Positions 15,001-25,500 of a DNA stretch of 64,000 bases are shown piece after piece. The number at the start of each line of letters is the position of its first letter. Positions within the stretch are counted from its first letter, which is position 1. Origin of the DNA: Petrosia ficiformis (Eukaryota > Porifera > Demospongiae > Haplosclerida > Petrosiidae). The stretch covers positions 1,094,001-1,158,000 of the forward strand of contig OX345648.1 in assembly GCA_947044365.1 (NCBI GenBank). The letters run 5' to 3'. Under the pieces are notes generated by a model. That model was not told the DNA's origin and made no database searches. It saw only the letters and a program-made list of their open reading frames with translations. Both the position numbers and the translations under genes were made by a program.

Positions 15001-18000
15001 ATTGTCACAAGTCTGAAGGATGAGTGACAATACGCGACCCAACAAGTGATATTTCAGCTGTCTGAAAACGTTTGCACTTGCAAATCTCTGCTATTGAATA
15101 TTATTACACTAACAGTTATGTACATTGAATGACAATTAGTTTCTAGTTACAGTTTCTGAAATACATATAGTGTACATATGGCATTACTTCAGTTTAATAT
15201 TGCTGCAGCTCATGTACAGTTGGTGATGTCATTTCTTACTCACATACATGTGTACATAAGTACAACGGCTCTTTTTCCTTAAATGGATGGGCATGTTTAC
15301 TTTCTAAATTAAGACACATTATACAAACTTTCATGTTACCTTTTATATTAAATGCACTAAATTAATTATGCATCATTCAATTTTCCTCAGGCATGTAATT
15401 TAATTCTGCAGCACAGCTAGTGATGTCAATTTCTATGCCAAATGCACAAAAAAGAATAATTATGTATTATTCCATTTTCCTTAGGCATATAGTAATATAA
15501 TTATCATAAATTGAGTTTTCTAGACTAGCTTACAAAGATACTTCTTGGGATTTCTATTCTTGTGAAGATGGCCCTGAATGGTTGACACCAAACAGTCAGA
15601 GTACCAATGTCACACACATCTGTTCCTTCAGGCATTGTCACTGTAATATCTACATCTCTATAGCGACTTCTTAGAAATCTACCATCAGATGATCTAATAC
15701 AAAAACAAACAAAAACAAAACATATCAAGATATATATTGTAATAAAGAGCAAATCCAGAAAAATCTGGACCAGCTGGAATTTGAACCCAGGACCTTCTGA
15801 TCACTAGCCTGTTAGCACCTAAGTGTATTTCGCGTCGGAAGCAAGCTGGATACCATGCGATGATGCATCGACAACAGTTTCCTATGCATGTGTTCAACTC
15901 AGAGGAATTGTTCTTACTGGTCGTCCTTGATGACAGCACATACACAGCAGTTGTGGTATTATTGACCAGTGAAACAGCTTAAGGAGAGACACTCAGCTGA
16001 ATGTGCCTGTACCCTAAGTAGTCTATGAAATGGTCTTCCTCATTGATAGAGCCTCTCAATAGTGATCAGAAGGTCCTGGGTTCAAAATCCCAGCTATTCC
16101 AGTTTTTTCTGGATTTGTGTATCTCTCTTTACTCTAACATATATCAACCTGGTTATTCAGAATATTAACAATATCAAGATATTATAATTGTGAAGTTTTA
16201 TGATAACCAATAACCACGACTGATGACTTTCTCATGTCCAAATCCCAATAAACATATTTTATTATTATTTGTTTTCATGTTCTTCTTAATTTTTAATAGT
16301 TCTTTTACAAGCCAGTTTAAAGCTTAGCAACTATTAATTGCAATTCCACAAGTTGTGCTTGTCTGCAGAGTATACTACAGCCCAAGTACATGTTCATTTA
16401 CATGCTATATTGACACATTTATTAATAGACCAAGCCCTTGGAATGATACAACTTCATTAACAATGTGACAACACATGTGACACAAGCAAATATAAACATA
16501 CATTGAACCTATATGGGAAAGCAATCATAGAGATGTCTCTGTAGGCCATACAAGAATGTAATAATCATATAGATACTTACTGTCCAAATGGAGAGGGAAG
16601 GGGGATTATTACTCCTCCACCAAAAATATTCACTGCTTGTCCAGGAGCATAGTAATAGAGATAAGCAGCTGAAGAAAAAATATATATTAAATGCAACAGT
16701 ATATTTGTGCATCTCTACTAATACTGTGATTTCATGAAATTTAGAACTGTGTAAGTGGGGCATTACAGACACAACTGTTGTTAGCTTAATAACTCTTGCA
16801 TTTTACAGATTGTAACTCTTAGCTCTTCATATATACATACATATACATAACATCTTTACATGCAATTATTAATAAATAGATATAAATGTGTATTAATGTA
16901 TGTGAGTATTATATGTTGCATTTAGATAAAGTGGAAATATTATTTTAAAATTATGAACTGTATCAGATGATTTGGACACCACTTCCTTTTATTTTGACAA
17001 TGGAAACTACAAAAGTCTGTCCACATTCACGATGACCTCGATATTGGAATGTGATGAATTTATATGTACTATAGTATATAGTTTAATGTCATAGGATTAA
17101 TACATGATTATACTGTAACTCAATAATGAAGTAATGGATTGAAATTTGATATATTATGGGAAGGATAATTATAAGAAAAAGATTATTGGTTATTCCAAAA
17201 TAGAGTCAAGATGAATAATTATGGACAATACCAGTTGTTATGCCTCACCTGGTCCTCCTCCATCATAGTTGAAGTCTTCAATATAGAGTGTAGTTGAATT
17301 AAGTACATGTAGTGTGCCTGATATTTGATGCTGTTCATTTGGTAATGTACCAATTTCAACACCTATAGAATATATAATAATATTAATAATTAGGAATTAT
17401 ATACATATAATTATAATAGTACATTACTGTACATACCTGGTGATGGAGGTGGTGTAACTGATTGTGTCTGTGGATTAAATACAGTACAAAACAGTGAAAC
17501 TGAATATTAGCTTACATTCAGTGTTTTTGATATAAGCTCAAGCACACCAATGGCTCAAAGAGTATCTTATTTGGCACTGCACTGTTCACTCTTCGGGCCA
17601 GATGGTGCAGTTAATTATGATTAAATTATCACTAACAGCATTAACTCTTTGTTAATTGGCTCAAGATGTATTCTCAATGCCGCACACACACTAACCATTT
17701 TTGAGCAAAATGGCCCAAGCTTTAAAATGTATCAAAAACACTGCTTACATTACATATTACATGAATAATAAATATAAATAAACTATTAATATATTATAAC
17801 TAGACGCAATGAAGTATCACTGTGCACTGCAAAGTTACCTATGCACTGACAATATTAACTACATGTATATTCATTACCAGATAATACATCATAGTATTAT
17901 TATATACTTACCACAAGTGTGCATGGATCTGCTCCATCATTCACCTAGAAAGAATTTTTAAAAATACTATGTAATGTGGGGGTAACTATTGGATTACTTT

Positions 18001-20127
18001 GATAGTTACTCAATATACAAGTACATTTGGCAACGTTTAATGGCAGGTGTCCAAAATTTGTAAACAATTGATAAGAAAATGACATGTCATTAACAAAATA
18101 TTCGTCCCATATTGAAATGCAGAAATCAGTTGTATAATAGTTTGAAACTCTCCTTGAATGAAATATTATATCACACAACTATATAGAACTGAATACATGA
18201 GCCAAATGATATCATGTATGAGGTATTTATAGGAATACAGAGTACATACACACATAGAATGTTGTGGACAGTTCTATAGACAATCAGGAATATAATTAAT
18301 ACCACAAAAAGAAAGACATAGAATATTCTAGAAAAGTACCGAACACATTAACTAGCACACCACATACTACAAATGAATTTGTTAGATTTACTTACAAAAA
18401 TACTCCTTGGGATTTCTATTCTTGTAAAGATGGCCCTGAATGGTTCACACCAAACAGTCAGAGTACCAATGTCGCACACATCTGTTCCTTCAGGCATTGT
18501 CACTGTAATATTTACATCTCTATAGCGACTTCTTAGAAATGTACCATCAGGTCTAAATACAGTTGCAAAGAAAAAATAGCAACCAAAGAATGTAATGCAT
18601 GTCATACAGAAAATACAATGATATACGATCTACCGATCATAATAAATATAAACTACCAGAAATTCCCTAGGAAAGAATCTACAACCAATATAAGAGTTAC
18701 AATTGATGAGTTAATCCTAAAGTTAATTCAATTATTGAACACATACAGCTGTTTATAATACTTGGCTTCTGTATATGTCTTACTGTCCCATTATAATTTA
18801 ATAAGTAACACCAGATAGAAAACGAGCTGTTTGTGAGAAACTAGTGAATGGATTAACAGCAGATAATGATTTTTAAAACATGGTCTTCACGAGTAATATA
18901 ACCACTGCATTGCGTATCTTAAAATACTATAATATCTGTATCACATATGTATGTCTCATTAATCCAATTAGTATTCTCAAGCAAATATCAATTTACTTAA
19001 TAGTGTATCATTGACGTACAACTCTTTGATCAACTATTAGTTTGCAAACAGAATACTTACTGTCCAAATGGCGAGGGAAGGGGGATTTTTACTCCTCCAC
19101 CAAAAATATCCACGGCTTGTCCAGGAGCATAGTAATAGAGATAAGCACCTGTTGCAATAAAATGTATTAAATGCAACAGTATACTTGCACAAACACTGAC
19201 ACAAATGAAGAGTAGTGTGACTAATTATGTCTATATTTTATATAGAAGAGCAAGTAAAAGTAGTGTATATATCATAATAATTCAGAAAATGCACATTTTC
19301 GTACCTACATAGATGTAATATCAGTATTTGACTGGCCATTGTCATTGTATAAGAAGCTGTATGACAATAATTATTATAGTCAAACAAAAAGAATTTCATT
19401 CGTATAGTATTATGTTGCCATCTTATTGCTTTGAATTCTCTCAGGGAGTGATTAGTAGACATATAATTATCAATGCTAGTCTTGGTTCAGCAAACATTGC
19501 CATGAACCTAAAATAGTATGTTTATACTAGCCAAAAAGCTAGCATTAAATTATTTGGCTAGTATCCAATCTTTAGAGTGGCCAATATCTGAACTATGTAT
19601 TAATTAATTCATAGTAAGCTAGTAACACTGACTGACTGACTGAATTATGCATACACATACACCTAACATAATATCTGAACTATGTATTAATGCTAGTAAC
19701 ACTGACTGACTGACTGAATTATGCATACACATACACCTAACATATAAATATGTTTAAAAGTTTAAGACGATACATTGTATGACTACTATTTAAAAAAAAA
19801 AGATATTTTAGGTACTACATGAAAATCTCACGTGGTCCTCCTCCATCATAATTGAAGTTTTCAATGTAGAGTGTCTTTGAATCAAGTACATGCAGTGTAC
19901 CTGATATTTGATGCTGTTCATTTGGTAATGTACCAATTTCAACACCTATATCAACATGGAAAATTATTTATTGCAAATGGATTATTTTTTTATTTTCATT
20001 TATAATCTTAAAAAGTGTTTATTAAAGTACCATGCGATTAATATAATGAAATTATATTTCATGACATACCTGTAGTCTCTTTAATTATCCACAGAGAAGC
20101 GAAAAGGTAAACCAGCAATCGATACAT
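1..20127 (-). CDS. SKEL-1: secreted DM13/DOMON/Skeletor-domain array protein, 3' end outside window
   Basis: Skeletor-family extracellular protein, 59 exons visible, running off the left edge. The first ATG (20127-20125) opens a 19-residue hydrophobic leader, MYRLLVYLFASLWIIKETT. Order: signal, DM13-1, short Thr/Pro linker, DM13-2, module A, DM13-3, modules B, C, D, E. A module is DOMON plus Skeletor C-terminal domain. Exons can be joined without a stop or frame break into 7027 nt (2342 codons plus one base). The last exon seen (322-373) ends in phase 1, exactly like the exon before DM13-3, so another DM13 block may follow outside the window. DM13 and DOMON families are linked to redox or haem/sugar binding; that role here is inferred. 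The start lies 168 bp after the stop of gene 2 on the same strand. Large size and near-identical modules make any automated model likely to be split. Confidence 0.85.
322..2885 (-). repeat. SKEL-1 module E (last visible)
   Basis: Exons 2773-2885, 2449-2584, 2250-2382, 2040-2150, 1792-1968, 1012-1205, 797-845, 512-687, 322-373 (1141 nt). GC donor after 797. The last exon reads ...NFGWRITVVDIEG and ends in phase 1. The short intron 1969-2039 is 71 nt, not a multiple of three, unlike its sisters in modules B-D. Bases 1-321 look intronic; I see no exon in them. Confidence 0.8.
1249..1719 (+). mobile_element. non-autonomous hAT element with BED-finger remnant (module E copy)
   Basis: Same element at the same intron position in module E, with direct repeats CTTACAAG at 1241-1248 and 1720-1727. 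Nearly identical to the module D copy, so it was duplicated along with the module. Confidence 0.85.
2978..5528 (-). repeat. SKEL-1 module D
   Basis: Exons 5416-5528, 5093-5228, 4894-5026, 4684-4794, 4438-4614, 3657-3850, 3447-3495, 3161-3336, 2978-3022 (1134 nt). GC donor after 3447. The intron 3851-4437 is enlarged by a 472-bp hAT-like element. Very close in exons and introns to module E. Confidence 0.85.
3894..4365 (+). mobile_element. non-autonomous hAT element with BED-finger remnant (module D copy)
   Basis: A 472-bp insertion in an intron of SKEL-1. Termini are TAAGGATGTG at 3894 and its complement ending at 4365, flanked by the perfect 8-bp direct repeat CTTACAAG (3886-3893 and 4366-4373), the hAT hallmark. 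Plus-strand sequence encodes a decayed BED zinc-finger segment (LPYSGNMTSLFYHLW near 4219-4263), as in ZBED/hAT transposases. Confidence 0.85.
5621..7710 (-). repeat. SKEL-1 module C
   Basis: Exons 7598-7710, 7266-7401, 7067-7199, 6856-6966, 6610-6786, 6309-6502, 6100-6148, 5804-5979, 5621-5665 (1134 nt). The linker to the next module is shortened to VVD|AFDNC. The 49-nt exon uses a GC donor (bases 6099-6098). The intron after 6309-6502 holds the empty target site CTTACAAG (6538-6545) that carries a hAT element in modules D and E. Confidence 0.85.
7804..9785 (-). repeat. SKEL-1 module B
   Basis: Exons 9643-9785, 9311-9446, 9112-9244, 8899-9009, 8653-8829, 8405-8598, 8304-8352, 7937-8112, 7804-7857. 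The first exon starts INSVVTPTPTDFDNC. Module sum is 1173 nt, phase 0 in and out. All donors are GT. Confidence 0.85.
9961..10061 (-). repeat. dispersed repeat with GTAGGC..GAGGGTTAT head and TCTG-rich tail
   Basis: Reverse complement holds GTAGGCAGAAGGGTATGGTA followed by TGTGTGTCTGTGTG. Related copies occur at 41364-41450 (plus strand) and 29712-29765 (minus strand). Confidence 0.55.
10224..11077 (-). other. SKEL-1 DM13-3, inserted between modules A and B
   Basis: Exons 10964-11077, 10770-10857, 10414-10570, 10224-10256. It is the most diverged DM13 in gene 1 (GVKIGTLPTEQRNVSG start, TIWCESMRAIFTR core) and has an unusual GTACGT donor after 10414. It is joined in frame to module A upstream and module B downstream. 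Confidence 0.8.
11409..13990 (-). repeat. SKEL-1 module A (DOMON + Skeletor C-terminal domain)
   Basis: Exons 13848-13990, 13454-13592, 13249-13381, 12996-13106, 12765-12944, 12517-12710, 11956-12004, 11601-11776, 11409-11460. The first begins TPTVIPPPPPEF, then the DOMON core (NCIPLHETLQLSW, YMGFGLSG, WVDETDGP). The later exons carry IGPSGNERGYMGITG, YHPFYITDS and YYQ-C-A-T-H-L-N-L-G-W. One extra codon sits in exon 5 (CQPRCMPF instead of CQSCMPF). The last exon ends in phase 1 so that a DM13 block can follow. Confidence 0.85.
12176..12479. mobile_element. MITE related to the CACTGCAAAA family
   Basis: Left arm has GCAAAAATTAAATCGC and TTGGTTAGTACAGTTGCAAG; right arm has AACTGTACTAACAAG and TTTTGCAGAG. 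It lies in a SKEL-1 module A intron, ending 37 bp from exon 12517-12710. Confidence 0.6.
14486..17362 (-). other. SKEL-1 DM13-2
   Basis: Exons 17249-17362 (114 nt), 16581-16668 (88 nt), 15534-15693 (160 nt, one extra Ser codon at the start) and 14486-14518 (33 nt, ENDGADPCTLL). The large introns match, in reverse complement, those of the gene 3 DM13 block (for example the stretch near 14285-14330 against 42680-42720). Confidence 0.85.
15750..16117. mobile_element. foldback element with tRNA-like arms
   Basis: Inverted arms 15750-15808 and 16060-16117 share AATCCAGAAAAATCTGG and a block resembling a tRNA T-arm and anticodon region (AGTGATCAGAAGGTCCTGGG then a GGTTCAAAT-type B box). The A-box-like GATAGAGC lies at 16045-16052. 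It could be two tRNA-derived SINEs in inverted orientation. Located in a SKEL-1 DM13-2 intron. Confidence 0.6.
17437..17467 (-). other. SKEL-1 linker exon TQSVTPPPSPG between DM13-1 and DM13-2
   Basis: A 31-nt exon with acceptor CCACAG and donor GGTATGT. It corresponds to the Thr/Pro-rich start of the first DOMON exon of the other copies, but here it is cut short and joined in phase 1 to a second DM13 block. This suggests DM13-2 and what follows were inserted by duplication. Confidence 0.7.
17519..17743. mobile_element. 225-bp hAT-type MITE with 8-bp target duplication
   Basis: Terminal inverted repeats CAGTGTTTTTGATA and TATCAAAAACACTG are flanked by the direct repeat CTTACATT (17511-17518 and 17744-17751). 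It sits in the intron just upstream of the 31-nt linker exon of SKEL-1. A diverged inverted copy lies near 57050-57242. Confidence 0.85.
17912..19148 (-). other. SKEL-1 DM13-1, remaining exons
   Basis: Exons 19061-19148 (88 nt, AYLYYYAPGQ motif), 18396-18552 (157 nt, PEGTDVCDIGTLTVWC core with the two conserved cysteines, then FTRIEIPRSIF) and 17912-17944 (33 nt, VNDGADPCTLV). Same exon lengths and phases as the DM13 blocks of the other genes. Confidence 0.85.
19832..20127 (-). other. SKEL-1 signal peptide exon and first DM13 exon
   Basis: Exons 20070-20127 (58 nt, phase 1 end) and 19832-19945 (114 nt). The leader is hydrophobic with one early arginine. The second exon begins the DM13 domain with the block-defining pattern G-V-E-I-G-T-L-P and ends ...N/F-Y-D-G-G-G-P. 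The donor is C|GTGAG rather than the usual G|GTGAG, which changes the junction residue from Gly to Arg. Confidence 0.85.
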
Positions 20128-20263
20128 CTTAATCACTAGATTACTGCAACTGGATGAAAGGTGTGGTTATCATAATTTTCTTTTAAAAAAAACTAATTAA
20201 AAATACTTTTTGTACTTTAAACTTAATTTGTAATGAGAACAAGTTTTAATAAAAATAAAGTAA

Positions 20264-20269
20264 TTTATT
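20264..20269 (-). promoter_or_regulatory. polyadenylation signal AATAAA of SKEL-2
   Basis: TTTATT on the plus strand, 27 bp past the TAA in gene direction. It lies inside the 168-bp gap that must also hold the SKEL-1 promoter and 5' UTR. Confidence 0.5.
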
Positions 20270-20295
20270 ATTTCATGAGTTGACAATACAATAGC

Positions 20296-22537
20296 TTATA
20301 GAGCTATAAAGGCTCCTGCTATTGCTATTGAAACAGCCATCACAAGAGAGGCCTCAAGGTGTAGAGTACTATCGGGGGGAGAAGATGCCGTTTCATCTCC
20401 ATCAAGAACAACAATCTTCCAACCAAGATTCAGATGTGCAGCACACTACAAGTATATAGAAACAATATGCAATTAATACTTAACAGACTAACATTAATTG
20501 TTTGTTGAAAATGTAATATGTATTAGCTAGGCCCTTTAGAGTGCAATATGTGTTTTAATGTGCCACGAGACCTTTATTGGCCTCACCTAAGTACCTACAT
20601 TTAAACATGTATTGCACTCTAAAGGGTGCTATAAGTGTTTTACTGCATATTGACTTAATGCAACATGTGCATTTGTGATTTAAAGCACTGGCAGGTGATA
20701 CCTTTCCTGCAATCTCATTGGTCAGATTTTCATGAGATGCAATAATGATTATTTAATTTTTATATTAAAGGTTTGCTCAAAGGTGCTTGTTTCCTAGCCA
20801 CACTCTTATTAATGATCTGTGTACAGTTAGCTTCTCTATCAAGAATGGCTGACTTCACAGTTTAAAAGCAGTGATGGCTAATTTCCAAATTTTAAATATC
20901 AATGAAATAAACACTGCACATTAATAGACCTGATAATACACAAGATCAGGAGTATTCTCATCAGGTGTCCATACTAGTATACCAGGCTCTCCTGTGTTAC
21001 AAGAAGCAGGTGTTTCCAATGTATCAATATATGTCTGAAGATCACTACAACTCTCTCGGGTATTTTCTGAAACTTCTGTCTCCATTAACTGACACAAACG
21101 ACCAACTAGTAATATAAAATACCACAATAGATGAGTAGCTCCATTACAAACAAAAACTATTACCTCCAATTTCTTGGTCATTCTCGTCAAATCCAGCAAA
21201 TACAGTCTCACTCTGTAATAATAAAAGATGATTGTGAGAAAATAGGAATGGTACAGACTTACAGCTTTCTCCTCTTCAGTATTTTGTAATCTCCCTCCAC
21301 TAATGGAGTCAGTGATATAAAATGGATGATAGTTTGACAAGTCAGTTGAGTCAGTTCCTCCTTCGATTATGAAGGTGTAGGTCTTGCCTCGTTCAACAAC
21401 CAGTTCAGGAATTAAGGTACCATTAATATACCATGAAATACCCCATCCTGCACGACCTGTTGTGTGACGATATGTAAATACATAATACAAGTGTATATAG
21501 TATTATGTACCTGTAATTCCCACGTATCCCCTCTCATTACCAGAGGGACCAATCCTAGCTTGAAATGTGGTGTCTTCTCTTGCTGTAATATTCCTGTTTT
21601 CAAATGGTATGCAACTGTCACAAATAAATTTGATACCAACACACTGGTCCTGAGGTTCCCTTCTCAAATGTATTGGATCATCAGTAGCTGTAAGAGAAGA
21701 AATATAGAAAATAGTACAAGAGTCTATATGACCGGCACTAAACCTACCTTCAGCTCTAATGAAGTGTTTGAAAGCTGTCTCTCCAAGTCCACCAACTCCC
21801 CACACAATGTACTGATTTGTGTTATCTGGATCAATAGTTATATCACAAGTGGAGTCAGCTAAAAGGATTAACCAACGAAATTAATTATGTAAGGCAGACA
21901 TGATTGTAGTCTAGCTCACATGTTGATAATTGTCTGGTAAAGGAAATGCACTGGAGACCATCTGTAACAGAACCTGTTATATTACTAATATCATTAGTAC
22001 ATGATCCACTGGAGTCTAATTCATCAGGACAAGCGCCTATACCATCACTGCACTGGAATGGAAATTTGAATATTGCGACTTTAATTTATTTCTAATCCTC
22101 ACTGGTGAGTATGCACTGAGATAATAATCAACAGCATGTGGTCCATCTGTCTCATCAACCCAAGCTATGGTAGGATCAGCACCAAACATTTGAGTAGAAC
22201 TAGTACTACCACTCAGACCAAACCCCATGTATTGGTTAGTACTGCATGAATTTAATTCCAACAATAATAATAGGCTTATGCATGATGTGTATTGGTTATA
22301 ATAAAACTATGTTCATATCATCAGCTTTAGGCTGGTTTCCTTTTTTACTATTGGATGTTTGATTTTGTTGCCAACATCCAACTTGGATTCTACTACACAA
22401 TTATATAAAGCTCACTTTGGTTCTGTGGACTGACATCCACATAGTCTGAATCTGACATTAGAGTTATCATTATCCACTGTCCAAGACAACTGTAAGGTCT
22501 CATGAAGAGTAATGCAGTTATCAAATTCTGTTTTAGT
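20296..22537 (-). repeat. SKEL-2 module 4 with C-terminal anchor signal
   Basis: Exons 22416-22537, 22103-22241, 21920-22052, 21748-21858, 21511-21687, 21263-21456, 21164-21212, 20930-21105, 20296-20445. The last exon keeps the Cys and His of the C-x-x-H-L-N-L-G-W motif and adds the hydrophobic tail. The intron 20446-20929 carries a palindromic element. Confidence 0.87.
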
Positions 22538-25500
22538 CTGTAATAGTCATGCACAATATTACATTATAATTATTTAGTAATAATTATATCAAAAATTTTT
22601 TGCTTTATAACTATATATATATACTTACAGGAACAGCATCAACAACAGTGATCTTCCAACCAAGATTTAAATGAGTAGCACACTAAGAGTGAAAATATAA
22701 TGTGTAACATGACATCGTTGTCGTAGCAACTAGAAGTTAAAGAAACTAGTAGATATATACCTGGTAATACACAAGATCAGGAGTATTCTCATCAGGTGTC
22801 CATACTAGTTTACCAGGTTCTTCTGAGTTACAAGAAGCAGGTGTTTCCAGTGTATCAATATATGTCTGAAGATCACTACAACTCTCTCGGGTATTTTCTG
22901 AAACTTCTGTCTCCATTAACTGACACAAACGACCAACTAGTAATATAAAATACCACAATAGATGAGTAGCTCCATTACAAACAAAAACTATTACCTCCAA
23001 TTTCTTGGTCATTCTCATCAAATCCAGCAAATACAGTCTCACTCTGTAATAATAAAAGATGATTGTGAGAAAATAGAAATGGTACAGACTTACAGCTCTC
23101 TCCTCTTCAGTATTCTGTAGTCTTCTTCCACCAATGGAGTCAGTGATATAAAATGGATGATAGTTTGACAAATCAGTTGAGTTAATTCCTCCTTCGATTA
23201 TGAAGGTGTAGGTCTTGCCACGTTCAACAACCAGTTCAGGAATTAAGGTACCATTAATATACCATGAAATACCCCATCCTGCACGTCCTGTTGCATGATG
23301 ATCAGACAATATTACAAGTATAAATAGTGTTGTAAAGTAATATACCAGTAATTCCCATGTATCCTCTTTCATTACCAGAGGGACCAATCCTAGCTTGAAA
23401 AGTGGTGTCTTCTAATGCTACAATACGCTCATTTTCAAATGGTATACAGTTTTCACAAACAAAATCGGCACCAATACACTGATCCTTGGGATTTCTCCCC
23501 AAATGTATTGGATCATCAGTAGCTGTAAAATAAAATTATCAAATAATATTTTATTGCGTACAAACATTAAACCATACCTTCAGCTCTAATGAGGTGTTTG
23601 AAAGCTGTCTCTCCAAGTCCACCAACTCCCCACACAATGTACTGATTTGTGTTGTCAGGATCAATAGTTATATCACAAGTGGAGTCAGCTACAGTACATG
23701 ATTATATATTATCGACAAAGTTAAAATTATGTAACACTAACTAAATTAATTACGATTGTTGCTTAGCTCACATGTTGCGAATTCTCTGATAAAGGAAACA
23801 CACTGAAGTCCATCTATAACAGAACCTGTTATATTACTGATATCATTGGTACACAATCCACTGGAATCCATTTCATCAGGACAAGCCCCAACACCATCCT
23901 GACACTGGAATGAAGATTTAATATTACAATATTGTGACTTAGTTTATTGGTAGTTCTCACTGGTGAGTATGCACTGAGATAATAATCAATAGCTTGTGGT
24001 CCATCTGTCTCATCCACCCAGGTTATGGTAGGATCAGCACCAAGCATTTGAGTACTGCTAGCACTACCACTGAGACCAAATCCCATGTACTGGTTAGTAC
24101 TGTATAAAATGAGACAGAGTCCAATAAAAATGACTATTATAATTATAACACTCCACAACAGTCCATTCAATTAAGCTTCCATGCATGCTACTGTAGTTAA
24201 AACATATCCTAACATACTGGTATCATATACTCAATGGTCACTGCATTATACGATTAATCTTTCATTATAGTATTATCAAACTAATTCATTTTGCAACGAT
24301 AGCTCACTTTGCATCTATGGACTGACATCCACATAGTCTGAATCTGATATTAGAGTTATTACTATCTACTCTCCAAGACAACTGTAAGGTCTCATGAAGA
24401 GGAATGCAGTTATCAAATTCTGTTTCAGCCTGTAATAGTGAAAATAACATGAACAATATTACATTATAATTATTTAAATATACACAATAATTATATCAAA
24501 AATATTATGCTTTATAACTATATATATATACTTACAGGAACAGCATCAACAACAGTGATCTTCCAACCAAGATTTAAATGAGTAGCACACTAAGAGTGAA
24601 AATATAATGTGTATTATTATATCATTGTCATAGCAACTGGAAGTTAAAGAAACTAGTAGATATATTACCTGATAATACACAAGATCAGGAGTATTCTCAT
24701 CAGGTGTCCATACTAGTTTACCAGGTTCTCCTGAATTACAAGAAGCAGGTGTTTCCAGTGTATCAATATATGTCTGAAGATCACTACAACTCTCTCTGGT
24801 AGTTTCTGAAGCTGCTGTCTCCATTAACTGACACAAATGACCAACTAGTAATATAAGATACCACAATAGGTAGGTAGCTCTATTACAAAAAAGGAACTGT
24901 TACCTCCAATTTCTTGGTCATTTTCATCAAATCCAGCAAATACAGTCTCATTCTGTAATGATAAAAGATGATCATGAGAACCTTAGGTATGATGATTGAC
25001 TTACTACTTCCTCTTCAGTATTCTGTAATATCCCTCCACTAATGGAGTCAGTGATATAAAATGGATGATAGTTTGACAAATCAGTTGAGTTAATTCCTCC
25101 TTCGATTATGAAGGTGTAGGTCTTGCCACGTTCAACAACCAGTTCAGGAATTAGGGTACCATTAATATACCATGAAATACCCCATCCTGTACGACCTGTT
25201 GTATGATAATCAGCCAATAAAACAAGTACAAATAGTGTTATAAACAATTACATACCAGTAATTGCCATGTATCCTCTTTCCTTACCAGAGGGACCAATCC
25301 TAGCTTGAAAAGTGGTGTCTTCTAATGCTATAATACGCTCATTTTCAAATGGTATACAGTTTTCACAAACAAATTGGGCACCAATACACTGATCCTTGGG
25401 ATTCCTTCCCAAATGTATTGGATCATCAGTAGCTGTAAAATAAAATTATCAAATAATATTTTATTGCGTACAAACACTAAATCATACCTTCAGCTCTAAT

